NCBI GenBank assembly: GCA_021613535.1
Contig: CP075492.1
Span: forward strand, 3,534,001-3,598,000
Source of the DNA: Adineta vaga
Taxonomy: Eukaryota; Rotifera
Reading direction: 5' to 3'
Length of the DNA: 64,000 nt
Shown: piece by piece, positions 11,188 through 20,281 of the stretch
Position numbering within the stretch: the stretch's first letter is position 1
Layout: each line of letters begins with the position of its first letter
Translations under genes and position numbers: made by a program
The notes under the pieces: model-generated
What the model saw: the letters and a program-made list of their open reading frames with translations, nothing else
Databases searched by the model: none
What the model was told of the DNA's origin: nothing

Positions 11188-14171
11188 TGTCATTATCCGC
11201 CAACGCAACCCCCTTTTTTTCTTGTACAAATCCCTTTACTCTAAATACGCGTGACACTTTCTTATTTCAAGCCCATTCTCTTCTTTCTCACTTTGACTTT
11301 CTACTTCTCAACGAAATATTATCCGAGTGGGAAAGTTCGCCACTGCTAATGAACTGCCGGAACATCTGGAAACCATACAGTGATTATGACACGTCATCCT
11401 CCCTTAATTCATATCATATCTTATCGTTCAATGTTCGAGGATTAGATTTACGATTTCAGGAAGTGATCCTTCTAGCCAAATCATTTAAGTTTGACATAAT
11501 GATACTATTAGAAACAGGAGCCGGTGATCTACAACACTGCAAACAAGTTTTCTCTAAATATAAAACATTCTATCAAAAAGGTGAAAACGCAAATGGTGGC
11601 ACAATAGTTTTAGTTCGTAACGAGATAAAGACAGTCCGGATACCGTGCGATATTCCTAATGTATGTGTTATCGATGTCATTGATGGTAAACCACTAAGAA
11701 TAATAGGCATATATGCACCAGAGAGTAAATCGTGGTCTTGGGACAGTTTATCTCCATTAGTGACTGACAAGTGTGTCTTTTTGGGGGATTTTAACGTAGA
11801 TATTGAGCAGGATAAGGCTAAAGCTGAAACATTCATTACATGGTTGGACAGTTTATTTCTCACGCCATACCTTCCTGCTAAACCAACTTCTAAAAGATCC
11901 AAAAGAATCATAGATTTTGCACTATCGACAGGCTTTTCTATCGCAATACAAACACATGAAAGCGGCACGTCGAGTGATCATAAACCAATATTAGCGGTAG
12001 TACCAACTATGGCGAAAGAAACATCCTTTGCTAAAAACACGCGCTGGAACGTCTTTTCGATGGTTGCCGAATATGTATATCCCTTTTGGGAAAAAAACTG
12101 GCATCTAAACGAGCTGAACAACGTATACGAAGATTACATATCATTTCTCACACTACTCCTAGCGCGCTGCACGCTGCTTTTCCCCATAGATAAATATCGA
12201 ATTGCACTACCTAAGTACTTAAGAGCGTATTTGTCTCACACACGCGCATTATCGTTCAAACAAAAACGTTCAGGTGACATTCACCTAAAGCTAATAGTCA
12301 ATTACAGAAGAAAAGCAGCTAAATCTGAACTTAAGAGTTTTCTATCTGATCAACTGGCTAAATCAATTGCAGTAAGAAACACATCAACACCTAGTTCAAT
12401 GGCGTTTTGGTCAAAAGTTAAGAGATTTATGAAATCGTCAACAACGTCATTACACGGCTTCATACTACCGAATAACGAAGTCATTAAAGAACAGAACGAA
12501 ATGTGCGAGATAGCAGCGGACTACTATGAGAATTTTTTCAGTGAACCTAAGAATATTTACTATCCGCATCCATATACCGACGCACCGGAAGCAGAAGCGG
12601 AAAATTACTATGAAAAAATTCCACTAGCTACAGTAGAGGAAGTACTTGATGTAGTCTTAGCCAAAAAGAAAAAGAAATCATGTGACGCACATGCATTATC
12701 AAACTACATGTTTAACTACCTTCCCTTATCGTACTGGTCCTTGATGACAATGATTTTCAACGACACTTTTGTGAATGCAAACTTTCCGGCTTTATGGAAG
12801 GACACTCGAATACTTCTACTAGCGAAAAAAGAACATGTATGCGAGCCTAAAAATACTAGACCTATTTCTCTACTAGACGTTTTTCTAAAAACAAACGAAA
12901 AATTATTTCAAACTAGATTTAAAGATATTCTACAACGACGTGGATTACTACCAGACACTCAGTCTGGATTTCGTGAGGATTTCCGTCTTCAAACAAGAGT
13001 TCTTCTCTTCTTCGAACAAGTTGCAAGTCTTATGGCGAACAGCTCGCCGGTAGCCACTATATTCGTAGACTTTAAAGCTGCCTTCGACCAGTTATGGTTT
13101 GAAGGATGCATAGGTAAACTAAGAAGGATGGGAATTCCAAAAGACTATCTATCTTGGATTTACTCATGGCTAGCTGGACGGAGAGCCTACATTGAAATTG
13201 CAGGAAAAAAATCAAGATGCTTTAACATATATAAAGGATGCCCTCAAGGCTCTATCTTCTCGCCAACTCTCTTTATCACGTACCATGCCGACATGGGTGA
13301 TTTCTTAGGGGGCTGTCTAAGTCATTTTTTTGCGGATGACTTAGCAGCAATTCTTGCTGGAAGTATCGGAATCAAATACACACTGCAGTGTCTAGATCTT
13401 GAAAGAAAATTGAAAGTTTTCTTAGAAAACCTGGAATATTACTCTATCCTAACAGCCCAACCAATTAACTTCTCCAAAACTGAAGGGCTCTGGTCAGCCA
13501 GAGCGATCGGTGCGCCTAAATTCGAATTAAATGCATTGAATAGTGACTTACAATGGACTAATAACTTCAAATACTTGGGCTATTGGATCACCCCGAAGCT
13601 AGGCTTCGGAAAGATGATTGACAAATCGATGCAAAAAATCAGACAAACAGTAGGAATGATAAACGCGATTCGTATTGATGGCTCAACTTCCCTAAACCTA
13701 AGAAGAACACTTTTCCAGTCGTTTGTGTTACCGTTATTCACCTGGCTATTTCCGCTCTTTCCTTTATTCACAGAGAAACAACAACATGATTTGTCCCATT
13801 TTTATTTCACCTGTCTAAAAAGAGTAACGTTTTGCTTGCAATGGAACGATAATATCTTTTCCTACATGATGAATGAACCAGCACTAGAAGATAGGTGCAA
13901 AAAATACTGGGAAAAATACTTAGGTGCGCTAGCGGAAAATACGGACGGCGAGCTACTTCTTGAGCAAGCCAACCTAAACGCCTTCCGCGAAATGTGGCGG
14001 AATAAAGAAATAAAAATAATAAGATTATTTAGGTCAAAAAGATTTGTAGAACACACGTCAATAATTGAGCAGATAATGCGTTGGTGTAACAATACCCCAA
14101 CGCATAGTTCTATGCCTAACTTCGAAATGGATGACATCATGACACTTGCGGACTTTCCAGAAACGTTCTAG
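11187..14171 (+). CDS. LINE ORF2, endonuclease and reverse transcriptase
   Basis: 994 residues. Endonuclease of the exonuclease-endonuclease-phosphatase fold at about 77-270: SFNVRGL, LLET (catalytic Glu near 109), FLGDFNVD (near 199-206) and SDHKPI (263-268). Reverse transcriptase at about 480-770: RPISLLDVF, FVDFKAAFDQLW (first catalytic Asp), GCPQGSIFSPTLF and HFFADDLA (catalytic DD near 714-716). The remaining 220 residues are a thumb-like region without RNase H motifs. All catalytic residues checked are present and no stop interrupts the frame, so the enzyme may be functional. Translation probably depends on termination-reinitiation at the TAATG overlap with ORF1. Confidence 0.93.
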   Translation: MSLSANATPFFSCTNPFTLNTRDTFLFQAHSLLSHFDFLLLNEILSEWESSPLLMNCRNIWKPYSDYDTSSSLNSYHILSFNVRGLDLRFQEVILLAKSFKFDIMILLETGAGDLQHCKQVFSKYKTFYQKGENANGGTIVLVRNEIKTVRIPCDIPNVCVIDVIDGKPLRIIGIYAPESKSWSWDSLSPLVTDKCVFLGDFNVDIEQDKAKAETFITWLDSLFLTPYLPAKPTSKRSKRIIDFALSTGFSIAIQTHESGTSSDHKPILAVVPTMAKETSFAKNTRWNVFSMVAEYVYPFWEKNWHLNELNNVYEDYISFLTLLLARCTLLFPIDKYRIALPKYLRAYLSHTRALSFKQKRSGDIHLKLIVNYRRKAAKSELKSFLSDQLAKSIAVRNTSTPSSMAFWSKVKRFMKSSTTSLHGFILPNNEVIKEQNEMCEIAADYYENFFSEPKNIYYPHPYTDAPEAEAENYYEKIPLATVEEVLDVVLAKKKKKSCDAHALSNYMFNYLPLSYWSLMTMIFNDTFVNANFPALWKDTRILLLAKKEHVCEPKNTRPISLLDVFLKTNEKLFQTRFKDILQRRGLLPDTQSGFREDFRLQTRVLLFFEQVASLMANSSPVATIFVDFKAAFDQLWFEGCIGKLRRMGIPKDYLSWIYSWLAGRRAYIEIAGKKSRCFNIYKGCPQGSIFSPTLFITYHADMGDFLGGCLSHFFADDLAAILAGSIGIKYTLQCLDLERKLKVFLENLEYYSILTAQPINFSKTEGLWSARAIGAPKFELNALNSDLQWTNNFKYLGYWITPKLGFGKMIDKSMQKIRQTVGMINAIRIDGSTSLNLRRTLFQSFVLPLFTWLFPLFPLFTEKQQHDLSHFYFTCLKRVTFCLQWNDNIFSYMMNEPALEDRCKKYWEKYLGALAENTDGELLLEQANLNAFREMWRNKEIKIIRLFRSKRFVEHTSIIEQIMRWCNNTPTHSSMPNFEMDDIMTLADFPETF

Positions 14172-14832
14172 ACTCTTTCTCTTCTCTTGTCTCTCTTCCT
14201 TCTTGTCTCTCTTCCTTCTTGTCTTTCTTCCTTCTTGTCTCTCTTCTTTCCTCTTAGTCTTCTTTTTTCTTTCTCTATTTCAGCAGGTAAGAGAGGAGAG
14301 TAAAACCTCCTCTCTCGGAGCCGATCTTTCAAGCTTTCCGGGGAAGAGGTGAGAGTCCTCTCCTCTTCTTTCGTTTCTTTGCTCTCTAGTATAGGCGAAG
14401 AAGAGTAATGTGCTCCTCTTCCCGCCTTTCCTTTCCTTTTCTTCTCTTTTCTTCTCTTTTCGTCTCGTTTCGCAAGTGAAGAGGAGATTGTTCTCCTCTT
14501 CTCATATTCTATGTTCTTGTTGAGGGGAAGGGGAGAAAATCTCTCTCCTTCTCCACCTTCTCACTCAGCATCTTACTGTATCGTATTACCTTTATCTTGT
14601 ATAACACTTGTTGACGATTTGTTTATTTTGCGTTTCATTGTTATTAATTGTAATGAAAAAATGAAAAAATGCGTGAAAATCTATCAGTGCTTATTATTAC
14701 AATTGTTGGTCTCTTCCTCTCTACCAATGTTATTCTGATCCTTTGCCCTCCTCTCTTCTACCTTTTTTATAACCATGGTACTGTTAGGACCATAGAGGTC
14801 GTCAGTTATTGCAAATAAAAAAAAAAAAAAAA
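14172..14832 (+). other. LINE 3' UTR with serial purine/pyrimidine stem-loops
   Basis: Polypyrimidine tracts (14175-14280, 14420-14470) alternate with five stem-loops. Each has a purine 5' arm and pyrimidine 3' arm: 14291-14298/14307-14314, 14343-14348/14363-14368, 14397-14405/14413-14421, 14478-14487/14492-14501 (perfect 10 bp, loop TTGT) and 14524-14536/14540-14554. Ends with AATAAA running into the A tail (14817-14832). Likely a recognition structure for the element's reverse transcriptase. Confidence 0.8.
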
Positions 14833-14846
14833 GTGATAAACGCATT
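14833..14846 (+). repeat. 3' target-site duplication of the LINE (14 bp)
   Basis: Second copy of GTGATAAACGCATT, immediately after the poly(A) run; it marks the 3' limit of the insertion. Confidence 0.92.
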
Positions 14847-15059
14847 ATTATCACAGATAATTCTACCATTTTGTTTTGCTTCTTGCTTATTTATATCATC
14901 CTATCCATCGCAAACGATTGAATTTTTACTCTATGTTTTGCCGTCGACGTTCTCGATTTAATATATTTTTCTTATCACATTTTACATAAGATAAGAAATA
15001 ATAGAAATCTTCTGCCTTTAACAAAACGAGAAAGATTTTGTTATATTCTATTCGTAAAA

Positions 15060-16071
15060 ATGTCGTTTTCATCATTGCCTGTAGTAGATTTACAATCGAA
15101 CTCCGAGGAAATTCGTCAATCACTTCTTCATGCTTGTTTTACAACTGGTTTCTTCTACTTATCTAATCATAATCTTCATTCGCTTCAGAATCGAATGTTC
15201 AAATTAGCTAAAGAATTCTTTCAACTTCCTCTGGATGCTAAACTTCGTCATTCAATTAATCCAACTTCTTATCGTGGTTATTTGACAGTTGGTCGTGAAA
15301 ATCTTGATTCAACCAATTCGACACTTGTTGATGAAAAAGAAGCATTTAAAATTGGTCAACCGGAATTAAATAACAAAGATCAATTTCCCGAACTGTTTTC
15401 TCGTGATGAAAATTTTCATTTAATCGATGAATTTTTTCATTCATGTTACAATCTTTGCCTTCGTTTATTCGAACATTTAGCTGAAACATTCGAAATTAAT
15501 CGAGATTATTTTACATCGATACATCAATGGGATAAAGAACCAGGTGCGACATTAAAACTATTACATTATCCACCAATAAATAAAACAAATTCTATTCGAG
15601 CAGTGAGTTTGTCAATCATCTACACTTCATTTGTTATGCTCCTTTTGCTTACAGGGTGCCCATTCGGATTACGGTTCTTTGACTCTTCTCTTTCAGCATG
15701 ATAACAAATCAGGTTTGGAAGTTTTTGATCGTTCAACGAATCAATGGTATCCCGTTGAAGCTCGTGATGATATGATTGTTGTGAATTTTGGTGATGTCTT
15801 TGAATATTGGAGTAAAGGAATGATTAAAAGTACAATTCATCGTGTTAATCTACCGACTCGTGAACAAGAAAATGATTCACGATATTCAATTGCCTTTTTC
15901 TGTGATCCTAATGGTGATACACTTCTTACACCAATTCCTTCGAAATTAATTGAAAATCTAATCTATACAAAAGATCAACATGCTACTCATGTATTTACTC
16001 ATGATAATGAACATATTTTAACTGCAGGTGAACATTTACAAATGAGATTGAATAAAACACATACATATTAG
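15060..16071 (+). CDS. 2-oxoglutarate/Fe(II)-dependent dioxygenase (isopenicillin-N-synthase-like)
   Basis: Exons 15060-15602 and 15655-16071 (donor GTGAGT, 52-bp intron, acceptor TTGCTTACAG) give 319 residues, the usual family length. The N-terminal DIOX_N-like half begins LPVVDLQ and includes TGFFYLSNHNL. The double-stranded beta-helix half carries the iron triad HSD (H184, D186) and H243 in STIHRV, with the 2-oxoglutarate-binding RxS (R257, S259) in RYSIAFF. Such enzymes hydroxylate or desaturate small molecules; the substrate is not predictable. This group is rich in plants, fungi and bacteria, so horizontal origin is possible, but the intron and base composition match the neighbours. The start follows the LINE insertion by about 215 bp. 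Confidence 0.88.
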
Positions 16072-16126
16072 ATGTTTTATTGTCTAAGAAAAAGTCTGTC
16101 AAGAAGTGTCAATATATTGATCTATA

Positions 16127-16926
16127 TTATCCAGAACTTGATTTGCAACAACAACGATAGCCACCATAAGGAGTATTACAAACACCACCATTGATAGCAA
16201 AAAATAAACCCGAAAAACTCGAAGCGTTTCCATAGGAGTTAAGACATATAGCTCCTAGGGATGCACGAATATTGCAAGTATAAACGGCACCATTAAGAGC
16301 AGTAATGGCATCTGCACCGTAGTTGTAAGTGGGATCCGTAGCACCAGAAGCACCACTACTAAGTTTGCCAGTACAAAATGTTTCACATGAATAAGCACCA
16401 ATAGGTTCTTGAAAAGTGCCACTTGAATTACTGTATCTATTATAGATATTTGCATTGCACGCACTACACGATGGTTTTGTAACTGTAGTAGAAACAATAA
16501 AATACTTAGTAGAAGATGAATGAGATTCGTTTGGATACAATACACTCAAGAAGTTTATTGTATGTTTTTCTCTTTTATAGAATAGTCAAAGTAACGTTAG
16601 AGAGTCAACTGACCTAATAAATCTTGTCGTGACAAGTAAACTGGAATCAGGACAAGTACGATAATCGTTGCAAGTGCCAGTAAAATAAATCCCGTACCTA
16701 TAAAAACTAATAGAGTTGTCATCGACATGCATCCTGCTCTATAATATAGAAATAGAAATATACAAAAAAATTTTATCGATTATTTGATAATTAGTACATT
16801 CGAAATCGTTATAATTCAGTTACAATCAACTTATTTTAAATGTTAGTTGCAGAAAGAATGCAAGAGCATTAGTAGACATTACGTTTGTGCTGGTTTGATA
16901 ACAGCTTGATCATTTACGTTAACCAT
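16127..16926 (-). CDS. Single-pass membrane protein with Cys-rich ectodomain, unknown family
   Basis: Three minus-strand exons, 16926-16883, 16738-16614 and 16482-16127, join in frame to 174 residues. An N-terminal cytoplasmic segment of about 20 residues starts MVNVNDQAVIKPAQ. A strong transmembrane helix follows (LLVFIGTGFILLALATIIV, about 23-48). The outer part has ten cysteines, including CSAC at its start and CCC near the end, and many Ser, Asn, Tyr and Gly residues. The long third-exon frame alone would start at an internal ATG, but acceptor TTCTACTACAG joins the helix exon in phase, which supports the spliced form. Orientation is type II-like. No known domain is recognised; a surface or cuticle protein is a guess. 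Confidence 0.65.
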
Positions 16927-17500
16927 GATAATTCTTTTCTCTTATCTACAATGTATGGCACAAGTCGTACTTGAAAATTGATGTTGATCGACAACAGATT
17001 ATCTGCTCTTACTAACTGATTTACAAAGCTTTCATCAAAAAAGAAGAATAAAAACGTAACTAGGTGTATGATAGACCGAAAGATAGAAATCAAATAAGGT
17101 AGTTTAGGGAAAAAAAGAGATGGTTTTACCTTTATATATTGTATAATTGTTTGTAATTAGTGTCATCAAAAAGAATACAAGGAGAAAGGCATTATTAAAT
17201 TTTTCTTTATATTCAGTTTGGAAGAGAATGGTCGATACGTAAAGAGACACGTCGAAGGACATCGAGAGATATAGAAAAAAAAGATAAGGTATATTGAAGG
17301 AAGAGAGCGAGAGAGAGCAAGCCAAGGTAAGAACAGATATGATATATCGACATATATGTGCAGGAAGTAAAAGTCCGATCAATTCTACATAATTTATTGA
17401 TCGATTTTGTTATTTTTCATTCAAGGAACTCACATATGGAGACCGATAGAAGCTATATTTTATTATCATTACATTAAGCAAACATCAAATTATTGTTCTA
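16927..17500. other. Intergenic region
   Basis: AT-rich, with GA-rich stretches near 17300-17320. Short open frames only; nothing recognisable. Confidence 0.5.
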
Positions 17501-18400
17501 TCAATTATGATTAATATAATTCGGAACTATTTGAAAAACGCTATTTTTACCACCCGTAACAAGTATTTTTCCATTTGCTAAGACAGATGCTGTATGAAAT
17601 ATTCGAGCAACATTCATATTTTCTATTAATGACCAACTACCTGTTAATGGATCATATTGATCGGTTGTTGTCAGATAAGTATTACTATATCCACCAGTAA
17701 CTAATACTCTTCCATTTGCTAAGATAGATGCTGCATGAGCAGCTCGTATACTTTTCATATTTCCTACCAATGTCCAAATACCTGTTGATGGATCATATAA
17801 TTCACTAGTCTTAAGATAACCATTGCTATTGAATCCACCAGTAACTAATACATTTCCATTTGATAATACCGATGCTGTATGACTGTTTCGCGCATCATTC
17901 ATATTTCCTGTAAGGATCCAAACTAAATAATACAAACAAATCTATGTCCTTGTTGTAAATAGTTTCAGCATTGAGATTTTAACGAAAAGGTCCTGAAAAA
18001 TGTTTTCTGAGTGAATGACAATGTACTTTGTATCTAAAGTTTCAAACATTTCTCTAACCTGGTTGAGCTATAGTTGTTGTTGTTGATGATGTTATTGTTT
18101 CTATTTTACAAAATGAGAGTACAATCTTCCTAAATTTTCGTGTAGTTTAATAAACTTACTCAGTGTTATTAGTATTGTTGATTGATTAATAAATATAAAA
18201 GAAGAATTATAATTTAAATCAATTATAATTGAAGTGGTATTTGAATAGAATAAATGACATGTTTGATTGTTTGAATAGTAATTTAATGTTGATATGAAAT
18301 TATTTGATTTAATCATTTGACAAATACATTCAGATTTGGTTTTATTCAATAATATTCGATAATTATTTCCAATATTTATATGATTTTCTATTTTACTCAA
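17501..18400 (-). CDS. Kelch-repeat protein, 5' end uncertain
   Basis: Exons 18400-18160, 18100-18059 and 17922-17501 join in phase (introns 59 and 136 bp, GT/AG). The first part has cysteines (ECICQM, QTCHLFYSN) like a small PAN-type extracellular module. A Thr-rich linker (SSTTTT) follows. Then come three kelch blades with the pattern ASVLxNGxVLVTGG...ELYDPxTGxW. Only three blades are present where five to seven make a propeller, and the last blade ends abruptly after GGKNSVFQIVP. Upstream, an ATG at about 18455 begins a signal-peptide-like frame interrupted by TGA. The gene may therefore be truncated at both ends or still lack an exon in this model. Confidence 0.6.
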
Positions 18401-18924
18401 GAGAATACAACGAATAAAAGAAAATATTCAGAAAAAAACGACTAATCGAAGCATGTCGAGTATTTCTTTTTAAAGTATTGCAACGTTTTTTTCTCTCAAA
18501 ACTCAACCATATTAATATTTAATTCGAAGTTAAAACATGATGTGAAATATTTTCATACAGCAGATGTTTTTTGTTGTTGAAAGAAAACGCTTCAATGATC
18601 AAACCATATGACACGGATAGTCAAGTGAAAGAAAAAAAAATAGTATTCCGTTTTTCTGTCTAGTTACGCTTCTTGAGGGTATGAGTATGAGGATACCGTA
18701 AGAATCACCCACATTCTGTCAACGCAATTTTATTAGTTCTATGTTTCATTCTCTTTTGAATTCTTGTAGATTTCTGTTATTGGAAATATCATGTATAAAA
18801 TATTGTATGATTTGATTATTTTCTCGTACTTTAACTTTTAAAATATTCAGTTCTCTCTTAAAATCATCGATAAATTTGAAGAGACTTGTTTTTCATCATT
18901 ATTCTCAAAGATAAGACGATAAAT

Positions 18925-19960
18925 TCAATTTGTTGGCCGAAGACATTTTCTTAGGAAAAATTTCATCGATGTAATTAACCAAAGTTTGAGTAAAAGAAAT
19001 GTATGGAAAAGAATCTCGAAGTGACGTACAATAGGTTGTTGTTTATTTTTAACAAAAAATACTGTTTCTTTGAATGAGATTGTTTTGATTAATTTCATGA
19101 AATATATTAATATTGAAATGACAAGAATAATACAAAGAGAAATTAAAATAAGATAAAAATGGAGAATGAATTCCACAATCGATTCGAAAGATATGATAAA
19201 AGAATTAAATCATCTAAAACATCAATTTCAGGAGATTCAGGATAATTTGAATTTTGTTGAAGATCTTCAAATTCTTGAAAAGGTTTTGTAAATTCATTTC
19301 GACAATATTCTTTCTATGTACATTGTGGGCATGTTTTAATAAAAACATCAATTGTAGAATTAGGTACTATTGTTTCGCACGATTTACATGGCCAAATTCC
19401 TGTGTCATTTTTGTGTGTTCTACGACGATATTGTGCACGGTTAGAAATAAAATAAAATATCAAATTTTCTTGATTAATTAAGTTTGTATTGCGGTAATAA
19501 ATAGATTTGGAACTGAATAATAACCTGGTTGATATGGTGGGAAAGCAAATAGTTGATATATTTCCTATTGAATAAATATAAAATATCTTTATTAAAAGAT
19601 GTTTGAATACTTTGTAAATCGTTTGATCATGATTCGGAAATATTGAAGATGGATTAAATGAAATATCAAATGTCATATTTATTTACATTAGTATTCAATG
19701 TAATTAAATAAAGAATATTAATATTCGGTGTACTTTCATTATAACCAGCAATAAATGCATGTCGATTGCTGATTTTCAATGATCTAGGACGAAATTTTGA
19801 AGGTGACGGAAATATTTTGTAAAGTATTCGAATTAAAATATAAAATAGATTCATCTGTACAACTAACTGCAAAACTTCCATCGGGACTAACATCTAATAT
19901 ATATGATTCAATAATTTGAAATGTTGTATTGTAAAAAAAAATATTTTTGTTTTTTCAAAA
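18925..19960 (-). pseudogene. Decayed gene: propeller-like ectodomain, zinc-ribbon-like motif, TM tail
   Basis: Read on the minus strand, coding-like stretches follow each other in shifting frames. DVSPDGSFAVSCTDESILYF (WD/propeller-like) is followed by NRHAFIAGYNE and then LFAFPPYQPGYYSVPNLF. Next come WPCKSCETIVPNST...KTCPQC (CxxC..CxxC), a stop, KEYCRNEF, and a hydrophobic helix near 19110-19170 before a basic tail. At least three frameshifts and two stops break it, and no splice pattern tried restores a single frame. It looks like a single-pass membrane receptor-like gene that has lost function. Parent family not identified. Confidence 0.5.
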
Positions 19961-20085
19961 TAATTTATGATGAGAGATTTATTGATTCAGTATATTTTAT
20001 AGGCAAAGTCAACTATTCAAATATCTTGTCAATATTTGAAATAAATGTCTACTCTGGACTCGGGTTTTTTTTCTTCCATGAAAAT

Positions 20086-20142
20086 CTTGAGGATATGGGT
20101 GCGGGTTTGAATGAATATAGGGATACACTTTCCCACCCGTCG
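20086..20142 (+). repeat. Copy of a dispersed CTTGAGG/TGGGTG foldback motif
   Basis: CTTGAGGATATGGGTGCGGG with a complementary TCCCACCCGTC 30 bases on, forming a weak hairpin. Related copies lie at 18672-18713, 33097-33165, 33749-33815 and (minus) 61571-61597. Confidence 0.4.
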
Positions 20143-20281
20143 GAATGTTCTCTGCTAATCTTTATTGAGGAAGAAGTTAATCGTAGTAAAATAAATGAGA
20201 AAAAAAGCACATTTTGAGGGACGAAAGAGTGAGAACGGAGGTTTATATAGAAGTATTATTGTACTGAAAATTGAAGAAAAA

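Larger units (their letters stand above)
9174..14832 (+). mobile_element. Full-length non-LTR retrotransposon (LINE), about 5.66 kb
   Basis: Bounded by perfect 14-bp target-site duplications and ending in a 16-base A-run, the hallmarks of target-primed reverse transcription. Contains a 5' UTR of about 300 bp, ORF1 (gag-like zinc knuckles), ORF2 (AP-type endonuclease plus reverse transcriptase) and a structured 3' UTR. No RNase H domain is apparent in ORF2. Codon and base use differ from flanking genes (more C and G in third positions, longer uninterrupted ORFs). Identical duplications and open ORFs point to a recent insertion. The clade (jockey/CR1/I group, or a rotifer family such as Hebe) is not decided from sequence alone. 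Confidence 0.93.

Noticed and set aside
15631-15701. Continuation of the oxygenase exon 1 frame into the intron
   Set aside because: The GTGAGT donor and the HSD iron motif in exon 2 show the spliced frame is correct.
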